Of a stretch of DNA of 64,000 nucleotides, positions 24,858 through 33,571 are shown in pieces. Each line of letters starts with the position of its first letter. Positions within the stretch are counted from its first letter, which is position 1. This DNA comes from Lachnospiraceae bacterium. Its GTDB lineage: Bacteria > Bacillota_A > Clostridia > Lachnospirales > Lachnospiraceae. The DNA lies in contig JAFWYN010000029.1 in the NCBI GenBank assembly GCA_017522685.1, positions 65,446-129,445 on the forward strand. The letters are read 5' to 3'. The notes beneath the pieces were generated by a model. The model searched no databases, was not told the origin of the DNA, and worked only from the letters and a program-made list of their open reading frames with translations. The translations under genes were made by a program, and so were the position numbers.

Positions 24858-27013
24858 TAAAGAAACAGGGAATCAGTTTGTTGTTATCTGCCATGCTGGT
24901 ATTCTCTCTATGCAGTTGCGGACAGACAGAGGTAGAAACAACAGGAAAAAACATAGAATTATTGGAGCCGGTTAATGTAACCACCAATGTGGAATTGGCT
25001 GCACGTCGTACTCTTTACGACAGTGAGATTTATGCGGCTACCGTTTATCCTACCATTACGGAGTATTCCTTTAATAAGCAAATGGAAGTGGAAGGCAAGG
25101 GTGCTTTCTGGGGAGAAAGTGTAAGCAAGGGTGAGACCCTTGTTTACGGTAGTACCGAAAAGATTGATGAACAGATTGAACAAATGCAGGAACAGATTGA
25201 CGAGATGGATAAAGCCATGACCAAGACTCAGGAGAAGATGAGCGAAAATCTGGCAGAACCCAAGGAAGAGTTGAAGCGAATGAAATCCATTTTGGACAAT
25301 TTCGCCAAGTCAAAACCTGCAGAAATGGTACCTGCAAGCAGTGTCAGTGCCGGTGATTCTGATGAATTGATAGAGAATCCGGAATATCTGACATGGCAAA
25401 GAGATTCGGAAATGTGGACCGGTAAGTACAGGATACTGGAGCATAATATTAATATGCAGGAAGAAAGCTTTCGTCAGCAAAAGGAACTGTACGATTTGGA
25501 CAGAGCCTATATGGTGGAACAGCTGGAACAGTTGAAAAAAGAGAGAAAGAATTGCGTGCTGGTGGCCAAGGAAGCCGGTCAGGTAGTGGCGAAGCAGTTG
25601 CCGGATGACTATGGCAATCTGGTGGCACAAAAAGAGCAGGCTGTGATTGCTGTGGGCAATATGAATGAAAAGGTGATTAAGAGTGAGTTTATTAACACTT
25701 ACAAGGCATCGAAAGCCAAGGAAATGTATGCGGTAATTGATGGTGTGCGTTATGAGGTAGAATATCATGCCATTGATAATGACGAGTACAAAAAGATTAG
25801 CGAAAGCGGTGTGAAGGTATATACGGATTTCACCTTTTTGGATGATTGCAGTCAGGTAGAGGTAGGTGATTTTGTCAGCATCTGCGTACTGTATGAGAAG
25901 GAAACAGATGCGTTGTCGGTACCTTCCGAAGCGGTTCATAAGGACGGCGGAATCAATTTTGTGTATGTGATGAAGGATGGCGAAAGCATCATGACTACCG
26001 TTACCACCGGTTTTTCGGATGGTGTATATACCGTAATCAAATCCGGACTTAATGAAGGGGATGCGGTATTGGTGGAAGACGCCAGAGAAGTGGGAACAAA
26101 GACCGCCAAAGTGCAGTACGGCAGCTTCCATGGAACTTATAAAGAAAACGGAAGAACCGCAGGAAGTATGGCATATTATATTAAGAATACGATAGAATAT
26201 GGTACCACTTATTTTGGGGAATACAAAGTGGAGTATTTCCAGCATGTGAAAAAGGGGGATGTGATTGCGACCATACGTGTGGCCCCGGATGAGCTGACCA
26301 TGCAGAGAAAAGAACAGCAGCTACAAAGAGCACAGGAGAGACTGGCTGATTTGAGAGCTGCGGGAGAAGAGGATAATGAGGAAGCAATCGAAGCCAAGCT
26401 GAAGGAAATCAGTGAGATTCAGGAACTTCTGGATGAGATGAGAGAAGATGCAAGAACTACCGAGATTAGGGCAGACAGAAGCGGTATGGTGATAGATATT
26501 AAAGATTTCGAGGCAGAAACTATTTTGTATAACGGAACTCAGCTTGTGCAGATTGTTGATGAATCCTCTGTATATGTGTCTGTACCGGATTCCAATAGCG
26601 TGTTGGGGTACGGCACAGAGGTGGAGATTACATTTGATACCTATTTTGGAACCAATGAGTCTTGTACCGGTGTGGTAGCCAGCATCAACAATGCCGGACT
26701 CAGCAAGGAATTGCAGAGTGACAGAGTGATGATTATGGTGCCGAAGGAGGATTTGCCTAATATTGCAATGGCTAGAGTGGATAATAGATATGATCCTAAG
26801 CCTTTTACCGTGGTTGCCAAGACCCGTGAGATGGACCATGTTTTGGTGGTTCCCAAGAGTGCGGTAACAGAGGTGGATGGAAAGACATATGTAAATGTTA
26901 AGGACGAACAGGGTAATGTGAAGATGTGTAGCTTTGTGGCCGGCGGCTATGATGATACAAATTACTGGATTATTGAAGGTTTGTCAGAAGGAATGGTAGT
27001 ATGCTTAAAGTAA
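24854..27013 (+). CDS. Double membrane-fusion adaptor lipoprotein (two MacA-like units in one chain)
   Basis: A 719-residue lipoprotein (signal ending SLCSC). It holds two successive adaptor units. Unit 1, about residues 30-425: coiled coil EQIEQMQEQIDEMDKAM, lipoyl half VLVAKEAGQVV, barrel ALSVPSEAVHKDGGINFVYV, end GLNEGDAVLVED. Unit 2, about 430-719: FQHVKKGDVIATI, coiled coil QRKEQQLQRAQERLADL, lipoyl half EIRADRSGMVIDI, barrel VLVVPKSAVTEVDGKTYV, end GLSEGMVVCLK. The parallel order and repeated ending suggest duplication and fusion. The stop overlaps the start of the permease gene by 13 nt. Confidence 0.82.
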   Translation: MIKKQGISLLLSAMLVFSLCSCGQTEVETTGKNIELLEPVNVTTNVELAARRTLYDSEIYAATVYPTITEYSFNKQMEVEGKGAFWGESVSKGETLVYGSTEKIDEQIEQMQEQIDEMDKAMTKTQEKMSENLAEPKEELKRMKSILDNFAKSKPAEMVPASSVSAGDSDELIENPEYLTWQRDSEMWTGKYRILEHNINMQEESFRQQKELYDLDRAYMVEQLEQLKKERKNCVLVAKEAGQVVAKQLPDDYGNLVAQKEQAVIAVGNMNEKVIKSEFINTYKASKAKEMYAVIDGVRYEVEYHAIDNDEYKKISESGVKVYTDFTFLDDCSQVEVGDFVSICVLYEKETDALSVPSEAVHKDGGINFVYVMKDGESIMTTVTTGFSDGVYTVIKSGLNEGDAVLVEDAREVGTKTAKVQYGSFHGTYKENGRTAGSMAYYIKNTIEYGTTYFGEYKVEYFQHVKKGDVIATIRVAPDELTMQRKEQQLQRAQERLADLRAAGEEDNEEAIEAKLKEISEIQELLDEMREDARTTEIRADRSGMVIDIKDFEAETILYNGTQLVQIVDESSVYVSVPDSNSVLGYGTEVEITFDTYFGTNESCTGVVASINNAGLSKELQSDRVMIMVPKEDLPNIAMARVDNRYDPKPFTVVAKTREMDHVLVVPKSAVTEVDGKTYVNVKDEQGNVKMCSFVAGGYDDTNYWIIEGLSEGMVVCLK

Positions 27014-29811
27014 TGTTTCAGAAAATATGGCATAAAAGGTGGATGGTTTTCAGCCTCTTATTGGGAAGTATATTGCTGAGTGCTACGGTGGTCAGTTTTC
27101 CTATGTATAAGAAGGCAGCCTTCGACCGTATGCTGCAGGATGAATTTTATAATTATCTGACGGAAAAGGGTGAGTGGCCCGGACTTCTGAAATTCACAAT
27201 GGTGTCCAAGAAGGATGCGGAAGGAAAATCCATTCAACGTATGAAGGATTTGATGAACAGCATCTATAAGGATATGGGTGTGACGGAAAGGGAGACTTTA
27301 GCTTATTACAGTCTTGCTACCGCAGAAGTGAAGTCGGAAATGCAAAGAGATGATGTGGGTGACATCAATATCCGTCTCTCCAGTATGACCAATCTGCCGG
27401 AACATGCAGAAATGCTGGCGGGAGAGATGTTCTCAGAGGATGGTTTGAGTGATGACGGATGTATTGAGGTGGTTATCAGCCAGTCCTGTATGGTAAATAC
27501 CAAGGTATTGGTAGGTGAAAGTCTGACATTCACTGCATTAAAGCATGCAGACGGAAAGCCTATTCGAATCAAGGTAGTAGGTATCTACGATAAGAAGGAT
27601 AGTACGGATTTTTACTGGCAGGTATCTCCGGAACAGATGAACAATGTCTTTTTAATGAAGGACAGCTTGTTTGAGGAATACTTCCATGGTGCCAATGCCA
27701 AAAAGTATACCATCACCTGCAATTATTTCCCCATGTTTGAGTATGAGGATTGTACCGCAAAGGCTTCCGAGAAGCTGTATGCGTATACTACAGACCTGGT
27801 AGAGAACAGTGTTTACCGAAGTACGGTTGATTTGCCCGGATATCTTGAGGTGCTGGAAAACTTCAATAAGAAGCAGGACAGAATCGAAGCAACATTGTTT
27901 ATTCTTCAGATTCCGGTTTTAATCCTTCTGTGTGCGTTCCTGTTTATGATAGCATCACAGATGTATGATATGGAAAGAAATGAAATTTCCGTATTGAAGA
28001 GTAGAGGTGGATCCGGTAGCCAGATTCTCCGCCTGTATTTTTATCAAAGTGTATTTACCACATTGATAGGTACGGTGCTTGGTTTGCAGCTGGGTAAACT
28101 GTTTTGCGGTATTCTGGGTTCTGCCAGAAACTTCTTAGAGTTTAATTTGAGTACGGAGCTGAATGTAGAGTTCACGGAGGAGACCTTACAATATGCGCTG
28201 GTGGCTGCAACAGTATCCATTCTGGTTATGACACTGCCTGCATTGAAGCACAGCCGTCTTACCATCGTGAAGCTGAAACAGCAGAAGGCTACCCGCAGCA
28301 AAGCCCTTTGGGAGAAACTGTTCCTGGATGTGATTTGCTTGGGAGTGGCACTTTACGGATATTATTCCTTTTCCAAGAATCAGGAACTTTTGGCAGTGGA
28401 TGTGTTGAAGGGCGAGGCACTGGATCCTTTGTTGTACCTGAGTTCTTCCCTGTTTATTGTGGGATTAGGTCTGCTGTTTTTGAGATTACAGCCCTATGTG
28501 ATAAAACTGATCTATGGTATAGGTAAATCCTTCTGGGGACCGGCCAGCTATGCTTCGTTTATTGAGAATATAAAGAATAACAGCAAGCAGCATTTCATTA
28601 TGTTGTTTATGATACTGACAGTAGCGCTTGGTATGTATCACGCTACGGTGGCTAGAACCATTTTGCAGAATGCCAAGGACAATGTGGCATATCTGGAGGG
28701 TGCGGACCTTATTGTAAAAGAAATCTGGACGGACAACTCAGCGCTGGCTTCTCAGGCAGGCGCGGGAGAGTTCCAGTATTTTGAACCGGATTATAACAAG
28801 TATGCCAAGTTGGATTTTGTGGAATCTTATACAAGAGTTATTTTTGATGAGGGAGCTTACCTGAAGGGTACGAAAAATACCAGACAGGATATCACCCTGA
28901 TGGGTATCCATACGAAGGAATTCGGTGGTATCACTCATGTGGACAGTGAACTATTGGAAAAAGAGTATTATGAGTACTTAAATGAACTGGCAGTAGAGGC
29001 AAACGGTGTTTTGGTATCCCGAAACTTTGCTACCAAGCTGGATTATAAGGTGGGCGACTCTATTACCTTCTATGGTTCCCTTGGAAAGCCGGTACATGCA
29101 AAGATTATTGACTTTGTGGATTATTGGCCCGGATATGAACCGGTGACCACAACCTTAAATGCGGACGGAAGCGTAAGTTCCAAGGATAATTTCTATCTGA
29201 TAGCCCATTATCAGGTACTTCGCAAGAATTGGGGAGTGACTCCTTATGAGGTTTGGATGTCCCTGAAGGATGGGGCTTCTGCAGATCAGATTGCATCATG
29301 GCTGGAAGAAAATGATGTTCATCTGGCGAAATACATGGATAAGGATGCGGAAATAGAGAAGGTGGTTCAGGATCCGTTGCTGCAGGGTACCAATGGTGTC
29401 CTGACCATGAGCTTTATGGTAACCCTGGTGCTTTGTGCGGCCGGATACTTAATCTACTGGATTATGTCCATCCGTTCCAGAGAAATGATCTTTGGTGTCT
29501 TAAGAGCAAGCGGTATGCATAAGGGTGAAGTATTCCATATGCTGATTAACGAGCAGATTTTCTCCGGTCTTACTTCTATTTTGGCCGGTGTGGGAATCGG
29601 TAAGCTGACATCCAAGATGTTTGTTCCTATGATTCAGTCAGCGTATGCGGCAGCGGATCAGGTATTGCCCATGAAGCTGATTACCAATCCCATGGATATG
29701 GTCAGATTGTATGGAGTAGTGGCAGCTGTTATGGTAGTATGTCTGGCAGTGCTGATATTGTTGGTATTTAAGATGAATATAGCGAAAGCTTTGAAGTTAG
29801 GTGAAGAATAA
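27001..29811 (+). CDS. FtsX/MacB-type ABC permease
   Basis: A 936-residue membrane protein with two permease halves. The order is N-terminal helix (about 12-35), large extracellular domain (about 45-285), three-helix FtsX core (about 295-430) containing a NEISVLKSRGGS coupling segment, two further helices (about 445-500), another helix and extracellular domain (about 530-790) and a final three-helix core (IRSREMIFGVLRASGMHKGE coupling segment). This family moves lipids, peptides or lipoproteins, or transmits force across the membrane, rather than importing sugar. The substrate is unknown. It overlaps both neighbours. Confidence 0.87.
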   Translation: MLKVMFQKIWHKRWMVFSLLLGSILLSATVVSFPMYKKAAFDRMLQDEFYNYLTEKGEWPGLLKFTMVSKKDAEGKSIQRMKDLMNSIYKDMGVTERETLAYYSLATAEVKSEMQRDDVGDINIRLSSMTNLPEHAEMLAGEMFSEDGLSDDGCIEVVISQSCMVNTKVLVGESLTFTALKHADGKPIRIKVVGIYDKKDSTDFYWQVSPEQMNNVFLMKDSLFEEYFHGANAKKYTITCNYFPMFEYEDCTAKASEKLYAYTTDLVENSVYRSTVDLPGYLEVLENFNKKQDRIEATLFILQIPVLILLCAFLFMIASQMYDMERNEISVLKSRGGSGSQILRLYFYQSVFTTLIGTVLGLQLGKLFCGILGSARNFLEFNLSTELNVEFTEETLQYALVAATVSILVMTLPALKHSRLTIVKLKQQKATRSKALWEKLFLDVICLGVALYGYYSFSKNQELLAVDVLKGEALDPLLYLSSSLFIVGLGLLFLRLQPYVIKLIYGIGKSFWGPASYASFIENIKNNSKQHFIMLFMILTVALGMYHATVARTILQNAKDNVAYLEGADLIVKEIWTDNSALASQAGAGEFQYFEPDYNKYAKLDFVESYTRVIFDEGAYLKGTKNTRQDITLMGIHTKEFGGITHVDSELLEKEYYEYLNELAVEANGVLVSRNFATKLDYKVGDSITFYGSLGKPVHAKIIDFVDYWPGYEPVTTTLNADGSVSSKDNFYLIAHYQVLRKNWGVTPYEVWMSLKDGASADQIASWLEENDVHLAKYMDKDAEIEKVVQDPLLQGTNGVLTMSFMVTLVLCAAGYLIYWIMSIRSREMIFGVLRASGMHKGEVFHMLINEQIFSGLTSILAGVGIGKLTSKMFVPMIQSAYAAADQVLPMKLITNPMDMVRLYGVVAAVMVVCLAVLILLVFKMNIAKALKLGEE

Positions 29812-30515
29812 TGGCAGAAAATAATATTATTGTTCTGGAAGATATCAGACGCAGCTTTCCTACGGCGGCAGGAGAGTTTCATGCGCTGAAAGGGATAAAT
29901 GCAAAGATACCGGAAGGCAGTCTGGTCATCCTGAAGGGCCGTTCCGGTTCGGGTAAAACCACGCTTCTGAATATTATCGGAGCGTTGGATAACCCTACCT
30001 CCGGAAAAGTGTATCTGGAAGACAGGGATATGGGTAAGTTTTCGGACAGACGTAAGGAAAACTTCCGCAGAACCAAGCTGGGATATGTATTCCAGTCGGT
30101 ATCGTTGATACCCACCATGAATGCATTACAGAATGTGGAGTTTTCCCTGAGACTTGCGGGGATCCGCAGGGATAGGGAAAAACGTGCCATAGAGTGTTTG
30201 AAAATGGTTGGTCTGGGCGGCAGAATCAAGCATATGCCGGCAGAAATGTCCGGTGGTGAGCAGCAGCGTGTGGCGATTGCCAGAGCGATTGCACACAGAC
30301 CCAGTATTCTGTTGGCGGATGAGCCTACGGCTGAGTTGGACAGTGCTATGGCGGCAGAAGTGACGAAGCTGTTTCAGGAGATGACCAAGAAGGAAGGCGT
30401 AACCATCATTATGACCACTCACGATGTGGGTCTGATGGATGCGGGTGATATGGTTATCGAGCTGGAAGGCGGAGAACAGGTGAATGTACCAAAGGAAGCA
30501 ACGGAAGAAGAATAA
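29811..30515 (+). CDS. ABC transporter ATPase, MacB/LolD type
   Basis: A 234-residue nucleotide-binding protein: Walker A GRSGSGKTT (about residue 44), Q-loop in YVFQSVSLIPTM, signature SGGEQQRVAIARA, Walker B ILLADEPTAELD and switch His in MTTHD. The start shares one base with the permease stop (TAATG), so they are coupled. Sequence and size are typical of the LolCDE/MacB group that powers FtsX-like permeases. It is not an MsmX/UgpC-type ATPase, so it is not expected to energise the sugar importers downstream. Confidence 0.93.
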   Translation: MAENNIIVLEDIRRSFPTAAGEFHALKGINAKIPEGSLVILKGRSGSGKTTLLNIIGALDNPTSGKVYLEDRDMGKFSDRRKENFRRTKLGYVFQSVSLIPTMNALQNVEFSLRLAGIRRDREKRAIECLKMVGLGGRIKHMPAEMSGGEQQRVAIARAIAHRPSILLADEPTAELDSAMAAEVTKLFQEMTKKEGVTIIMTTHDVGLMDAGDMVIELEGGEQVNVPKEATEEE

Positions 30516-30565
30516 GCCAAGTTGCAATATAAATAAAGCGTAACATTGCGCAGAAGGGAGAAAAC

Positions 30566-32113
30566 ATGGATAGAACCAATCCGATTATCAAAGCAGATTT
30601 TCCGGATCCTGACGTAATCAGGGTGGATGATGTTTATTATATGCTGAGTACTACCATGCATTTTCGTCCCGGCGCAGTGATTTTACGTTCCTTTGATTTG
30701 ATTCATTGGGAAATCGTGGGACATGTTTTTGAACATCTGGGAAAAACTCCGGAAGAATGTATGCAGGGCGAACGGTGTAATTACGGCAGAGGAATGTGGG
30801 CAGGAAGCCTGCGTTATCATAATGACAAATTCTATGTTTGCTTTTCGTGTCTGGATACGGATGAAACTTATATATATGAAGCGGAAGGTGTGGAAGGTCC
30901 CTGGAAGAGAAATGTTTTGAAAGAGTATCGCCATCATCCCAGTCTGTTGTTTGATGAGGATGGCAGGGTGTATCTGGTATCCGGTTATGAGGAAGTTTGG
31001 ATTCGTGAGCTTTTGCCGGATTGCAGTGCATACAAAAAAGGCGGTTTGGAGAGAATTCTTCTCCATAAGATGCAGGAGGATGTGTATCTTGGATATGAAG
31101 GCTCTCATGTACAGAAGATTCATGGCAAGTACTACTTGTTTGTGATTTATTGGCCCAAGGTGGAACCGGCCAGAAGAACCCAGCTGTACTTTGTGGCAGA
31201 GTGTTTGGATGGTGAGTTCGCAGGCGGTGAGCTTTTGCGTGATGATATGGATTACCATAATCAGGGCGTGGCCCAGGGCGGTCTGGTTGAAACGCTGAAT
31301 GGTAAATGGTATGCCATGCTTTATCAGGACCATGGTGCCGTGGGAAGGATTCCCGTGTTGGTTCCGGTACGCTGGGAAGGAGATGTACCCGTACTTGGAA
31401 CGGGCGGTAAGACTCCGAAGGCATTGGCGCCGGTCAGCAGCAGACCGTATTATCAATATCAGCCGGTATATACTTCCGATGATTTTAAGGAAGGTGCATC
31501 GGGGATGGGAAAGAATGGTTTGAAGCCCCAATGGGAATTTAATCATGTGCCTGATGAAAAGAACTGGTGGATGCGTCCGGAAGGCGGACTGGTTATCAGA
31601 AATGCAAAGATAAGCACCAATGTGGTACATGCCACCAATATGTTGACACAGCGTATGATGTGGCCGGGATGTGCGGCAGAGGTGACGGTGGATGCCTCCG
31701 GATTAAAGGATGGTGACGTAGCCGGACTTTGCGCATTGCAAGGCTGTTACGGATTGATAGGAATTATGAAGGAATACGGCACCTATTATTTGGTGGTAAT
31801 GCAACGAAGCTGGGGGAATACTTCACTGCTGGATCGTTCGCCGGATTATCTGCCGGGAAATATTGTGGAGAAGATTCGTCTGGAAGAGAGTAGTGCGAGA
31901 ATCCGACTGAATGTGAATTTTGAAGATATGCAGGATGAAGCAGAATTCTACTACCAGTACAAGAAACGCTGGAAACGTGTGGGCGAACCCCATAAGCTGG
32001 TATTCCGTTTGGATCATTTCACCGGTTGCCGGTTCGGTTTATTTAATTATGCTACCGGACAGGTGGGCGGAGAAGCAGTATTTAAGGAATTTCGATATAT
32101 TTATGAGAATTGA
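30566..32113 (+). CDS. GH43 enzyme, copy 2, with altered active-site residue
   Basis: A 515-residue paralogue of the GH43 at 22034 with the same two-domain layout and no signal peptide. Base Asp (FPDPDVIRV) and acid Glu (GYEGSHV) are present, but the position of the pKa-tuning Asp, HDCSLLFDDD in copy 1, reads HHPSLLFDED here, an Asp-to-His change. It may have changed activity, or the neighbouring residues compensate. The ribosome site AAGGGAG lies 7 nt before ATG. It follows the ABC operon by 50 nt and ends the + strand block; a large palindromic element follows. Confidence 0.86.
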   Translation: MDRTNPIIKADFPDPDVIRVDDVYYMLSTTMHFRPGAVILRSFDLIHWEIVGHVFEHLGKTPEECMQGERCNYGRGMWAGSLRYHNDKFYVCFSCLDTDETYIYEAEGVEGPWKRNVLKEYRHHPSLLFDEDGRVYLVSGYEEVWIRELLPDCSAYKKGGLERILLHKMQEDVYLGYEGSHVQKIHGKYYLFVIYWPKVEPARRTQLYFVAECLDGEFAGGELLRDDMDYHNQGVAQGGLVETLNGKWYAMLYQDHGAVGRIPVLVPVRWEGDVPVLGTGGKTPKALAPVSSRPYYQYQPVYTSDDFKEGASGMGKNGLKPQWEFNHVPDEKNWWMRPEGGLVIRNAKISTNVVHATNMLTQRMMWPGCAAEVTVDASGLKDGDVAGLCALQGCYGLIGIMKEYGTYYLVVMQRSWGNTSLLDRSPDYLPGNIVEKIRLEESSARIRLNVNFEDMQDEAEFYYQYKKRWKRVGEPHKLVFRLDHFTGCRFGLFNYATGQVGGEAVFKEFRYIYEN

Positions 32114-32148
32114 TTCGCGTGAAAAACGAAAAAATAGAGTAGTAACAG

Positions 32149-32300
32149 TATGCCCCACCCCAATATATCCTAATGCAGGACTGTATGAATTCGTCGGCCC
32201 TTAGCGAGGTATAAGCCGCTTGCGGCTTCGAGCTTAGTGCCGTTACGTAATTCATCCAAGCGAAAGCGTGTCCAAATAGGATATATTGGGGTGGGGCATA
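32149..32300. repeat. 152-bp element with perfect 24-bp inverted ends
   Basis: Arms 32149-32172 and 32277-32300 are exact reverse complements; the symmetry continues outward about 7 nt with two G:U-type changes. Inside lies AAGCCGC-TT-GCGGCTT (32213-32228) and further partial pairings. It sits between convergent GH43 and AraC genes. It could be a MITE, a structured RNA or an elaborate two-way terminator. No gene is seen inside. Confidence 0.8.
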
Positions 32301-32322
32301 TTGTTGCTTCTGTAAGATTTCG

Positions 32323-33246
32323 TCACAAGCGATTTTTTGTGCGATATTCGCTGGGAGTACAATTCTTGTGCTGCTTAAACAATCGGTTGAAGGTGGATAT
32401 ACTGGGGAAGCCTGCCTGCAAGGCTACTTCCGTGATGGAAAGATCCGGCATGGCCAGAAGCTCTTCCGCCACCTTGATTCGGCGATAACACAGATAATCG
32501 CAGAATGTGAAATTAGTATATTGCTTGAAGAGTCTGGAGAAGTGGAACTTGCTGAAGCCGATGGATTCGGCGATATCCTCCAGATTCAAATCTTCCATAT
32601 AATGTTCGTCTATGTAGTCCATCAGGTTGTTGAATTTCTGTACATATTCCTTTTGTTTATACAGACGCACATTGGGGAACAGGTTCTCTGTGTTGATACG
32701 GTTGTATCCGAACTTCACAAAGAAGTTTAAAAGCAGGGAATAAATTACAAGCTCCCCGTATTCGTTCTTATTGAAGTATTCATTTCGCATCTGAATCAGA
32801 ATCTGGTACACATCATCATAAATATGAGGAAAGGCTTCCTGGGTGATGTGAAGGGGCTGCGCAAACAAAGGTTGGATACCGGAAAAACTCTTCATCTTTG
32901 TAATGGAAGAAATATCAAACATGAAAATGAATCGCTTGCCATTTTCCGGTGCGGACAGCATATGTACTTCTCCCGGCGGAATCACCAGGACTTCTCCGGG
33001 ATTGACCCGGTATAAGGTGTCTTTGATGTAAACATCATAATATGCCTCCACGGGCATGATGATTTCCATGGCGCTGTGCCAGTGCTGTGGGTAGCTGTAA
33101 TTCTGTTCGTTAAACCAGATTCTCATGGTAGAGGCATTTTGGAATTCCACCACCTCTTGCTTGTTTTTTAGCTGCCGGAAACCTGTATAATCACTATTTT
33201 TGGAATAAAAATCCAGATAATTTTCGTCAACACGTATATCAGCCAT
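32323..33246 (-). CDS. AraC-family transcriptional regulator
   Basis: A 307-residue regulator with an N-terminal cupin sugar-sensing domain (about 40-150; QHWHSAMEIIMPVE, NPGEVLVIPPGEVHML) and a C-terminal double helix-turn-helix (about 205-305; LEDIAESIGFSKFHFSRLFKQY and ITEVALQAGFPSISTFNRLFKQHKN, then TPSEYR). AGGAG precedes the ATG. It is divergent from the large transport operon, the standard layout for an activator of its neighbour, and likely responds to a xylan-derived sugar. Candidate binding repeats (TAGCAA) lie in the shared gap. Confidence 0.92.
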   Translation of the reverse strand: MADIRVDENYLDFYSKNSDYTGFRQLKNKQEVVEFQNASTMRIWFNEQNYSYPQHWHSAMEIIMPVEAYYDVYIKDTLYRVNPGEVLVIPPGEVHMLSAPENGKRFIFMFDISSITKMKSFSGIQPLFAQPLHITQEAFPHIYDDVYQILIQMRNEYFNKNEYGELVIYSLLLNFFVKFGYNRINTENLFPNVRLYKQKEYVQKFNNLMDYIDEHYMEDLNLEDIAESIGFSKFHFSRLFKQYTNFTFCDYLCYRRIKVAEELLAMPDLSITEVALQAGFPSISTFNRLFKQHKNCTPSEYRTKNRL

Positions 33247-33571
33247 GATTTCTCCTGTAGCAAATATTGGGAAGTTGTTAAATATTGCGACTTAAATATT
33301 CTATGGGTAAAACCTCATTTTTGTTCAAAAAAGATATAAAACTGGTATCAAAAAGCAATTTTAACCATAATTTTATAAATGGATTGTACCATTTGAATTG
33401 AAAAAAGGCAATATTGTACAAGTAAAATTCACAGATTGTAGCAAAAAATAAGCAATGTGTGGTGAATAAATAGCAAAATTTAGGAAGAATTAAGAATCGG
33501 AGTGAAGTATAATACTCTTTATAAGATACGATAATTGTATTATTTTATTAAGTGGATTCATGGAGGCAATT
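33247..33571. promoter_or_regulatory. Divergent control region of the AraC gene and the transport operon
   Basis: A 325-nt AT-rich gap. On the + strand TATAAT is at 33508-33513 with no fair -35 box, as expected for an activator-dependent promoter. TAGCAA-like half-sites at 33439, 33450 (AAGCAA) and 33471 are 11 and 21 bp apart, a spacing typical of AraC-type direct repeats; one more lies at 33258. Similar repeats occur at 52265 and 52275. No gene is seen. Confidence 0.55.

Noticed and set aside
25310..26245. 311-residue antisense frame in the double adaptor gene
   Set aside because: Antisense shadow of a well-supported gene; His/Ile-rich composition typical of such shadows and no ribosome site.
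32237..32488. 83-residue open frame over the palindromic element and the end of the AraC gene
   Set aside because: Overlaps the AraC gene antisense and starts within the repeat; no ribosome site.
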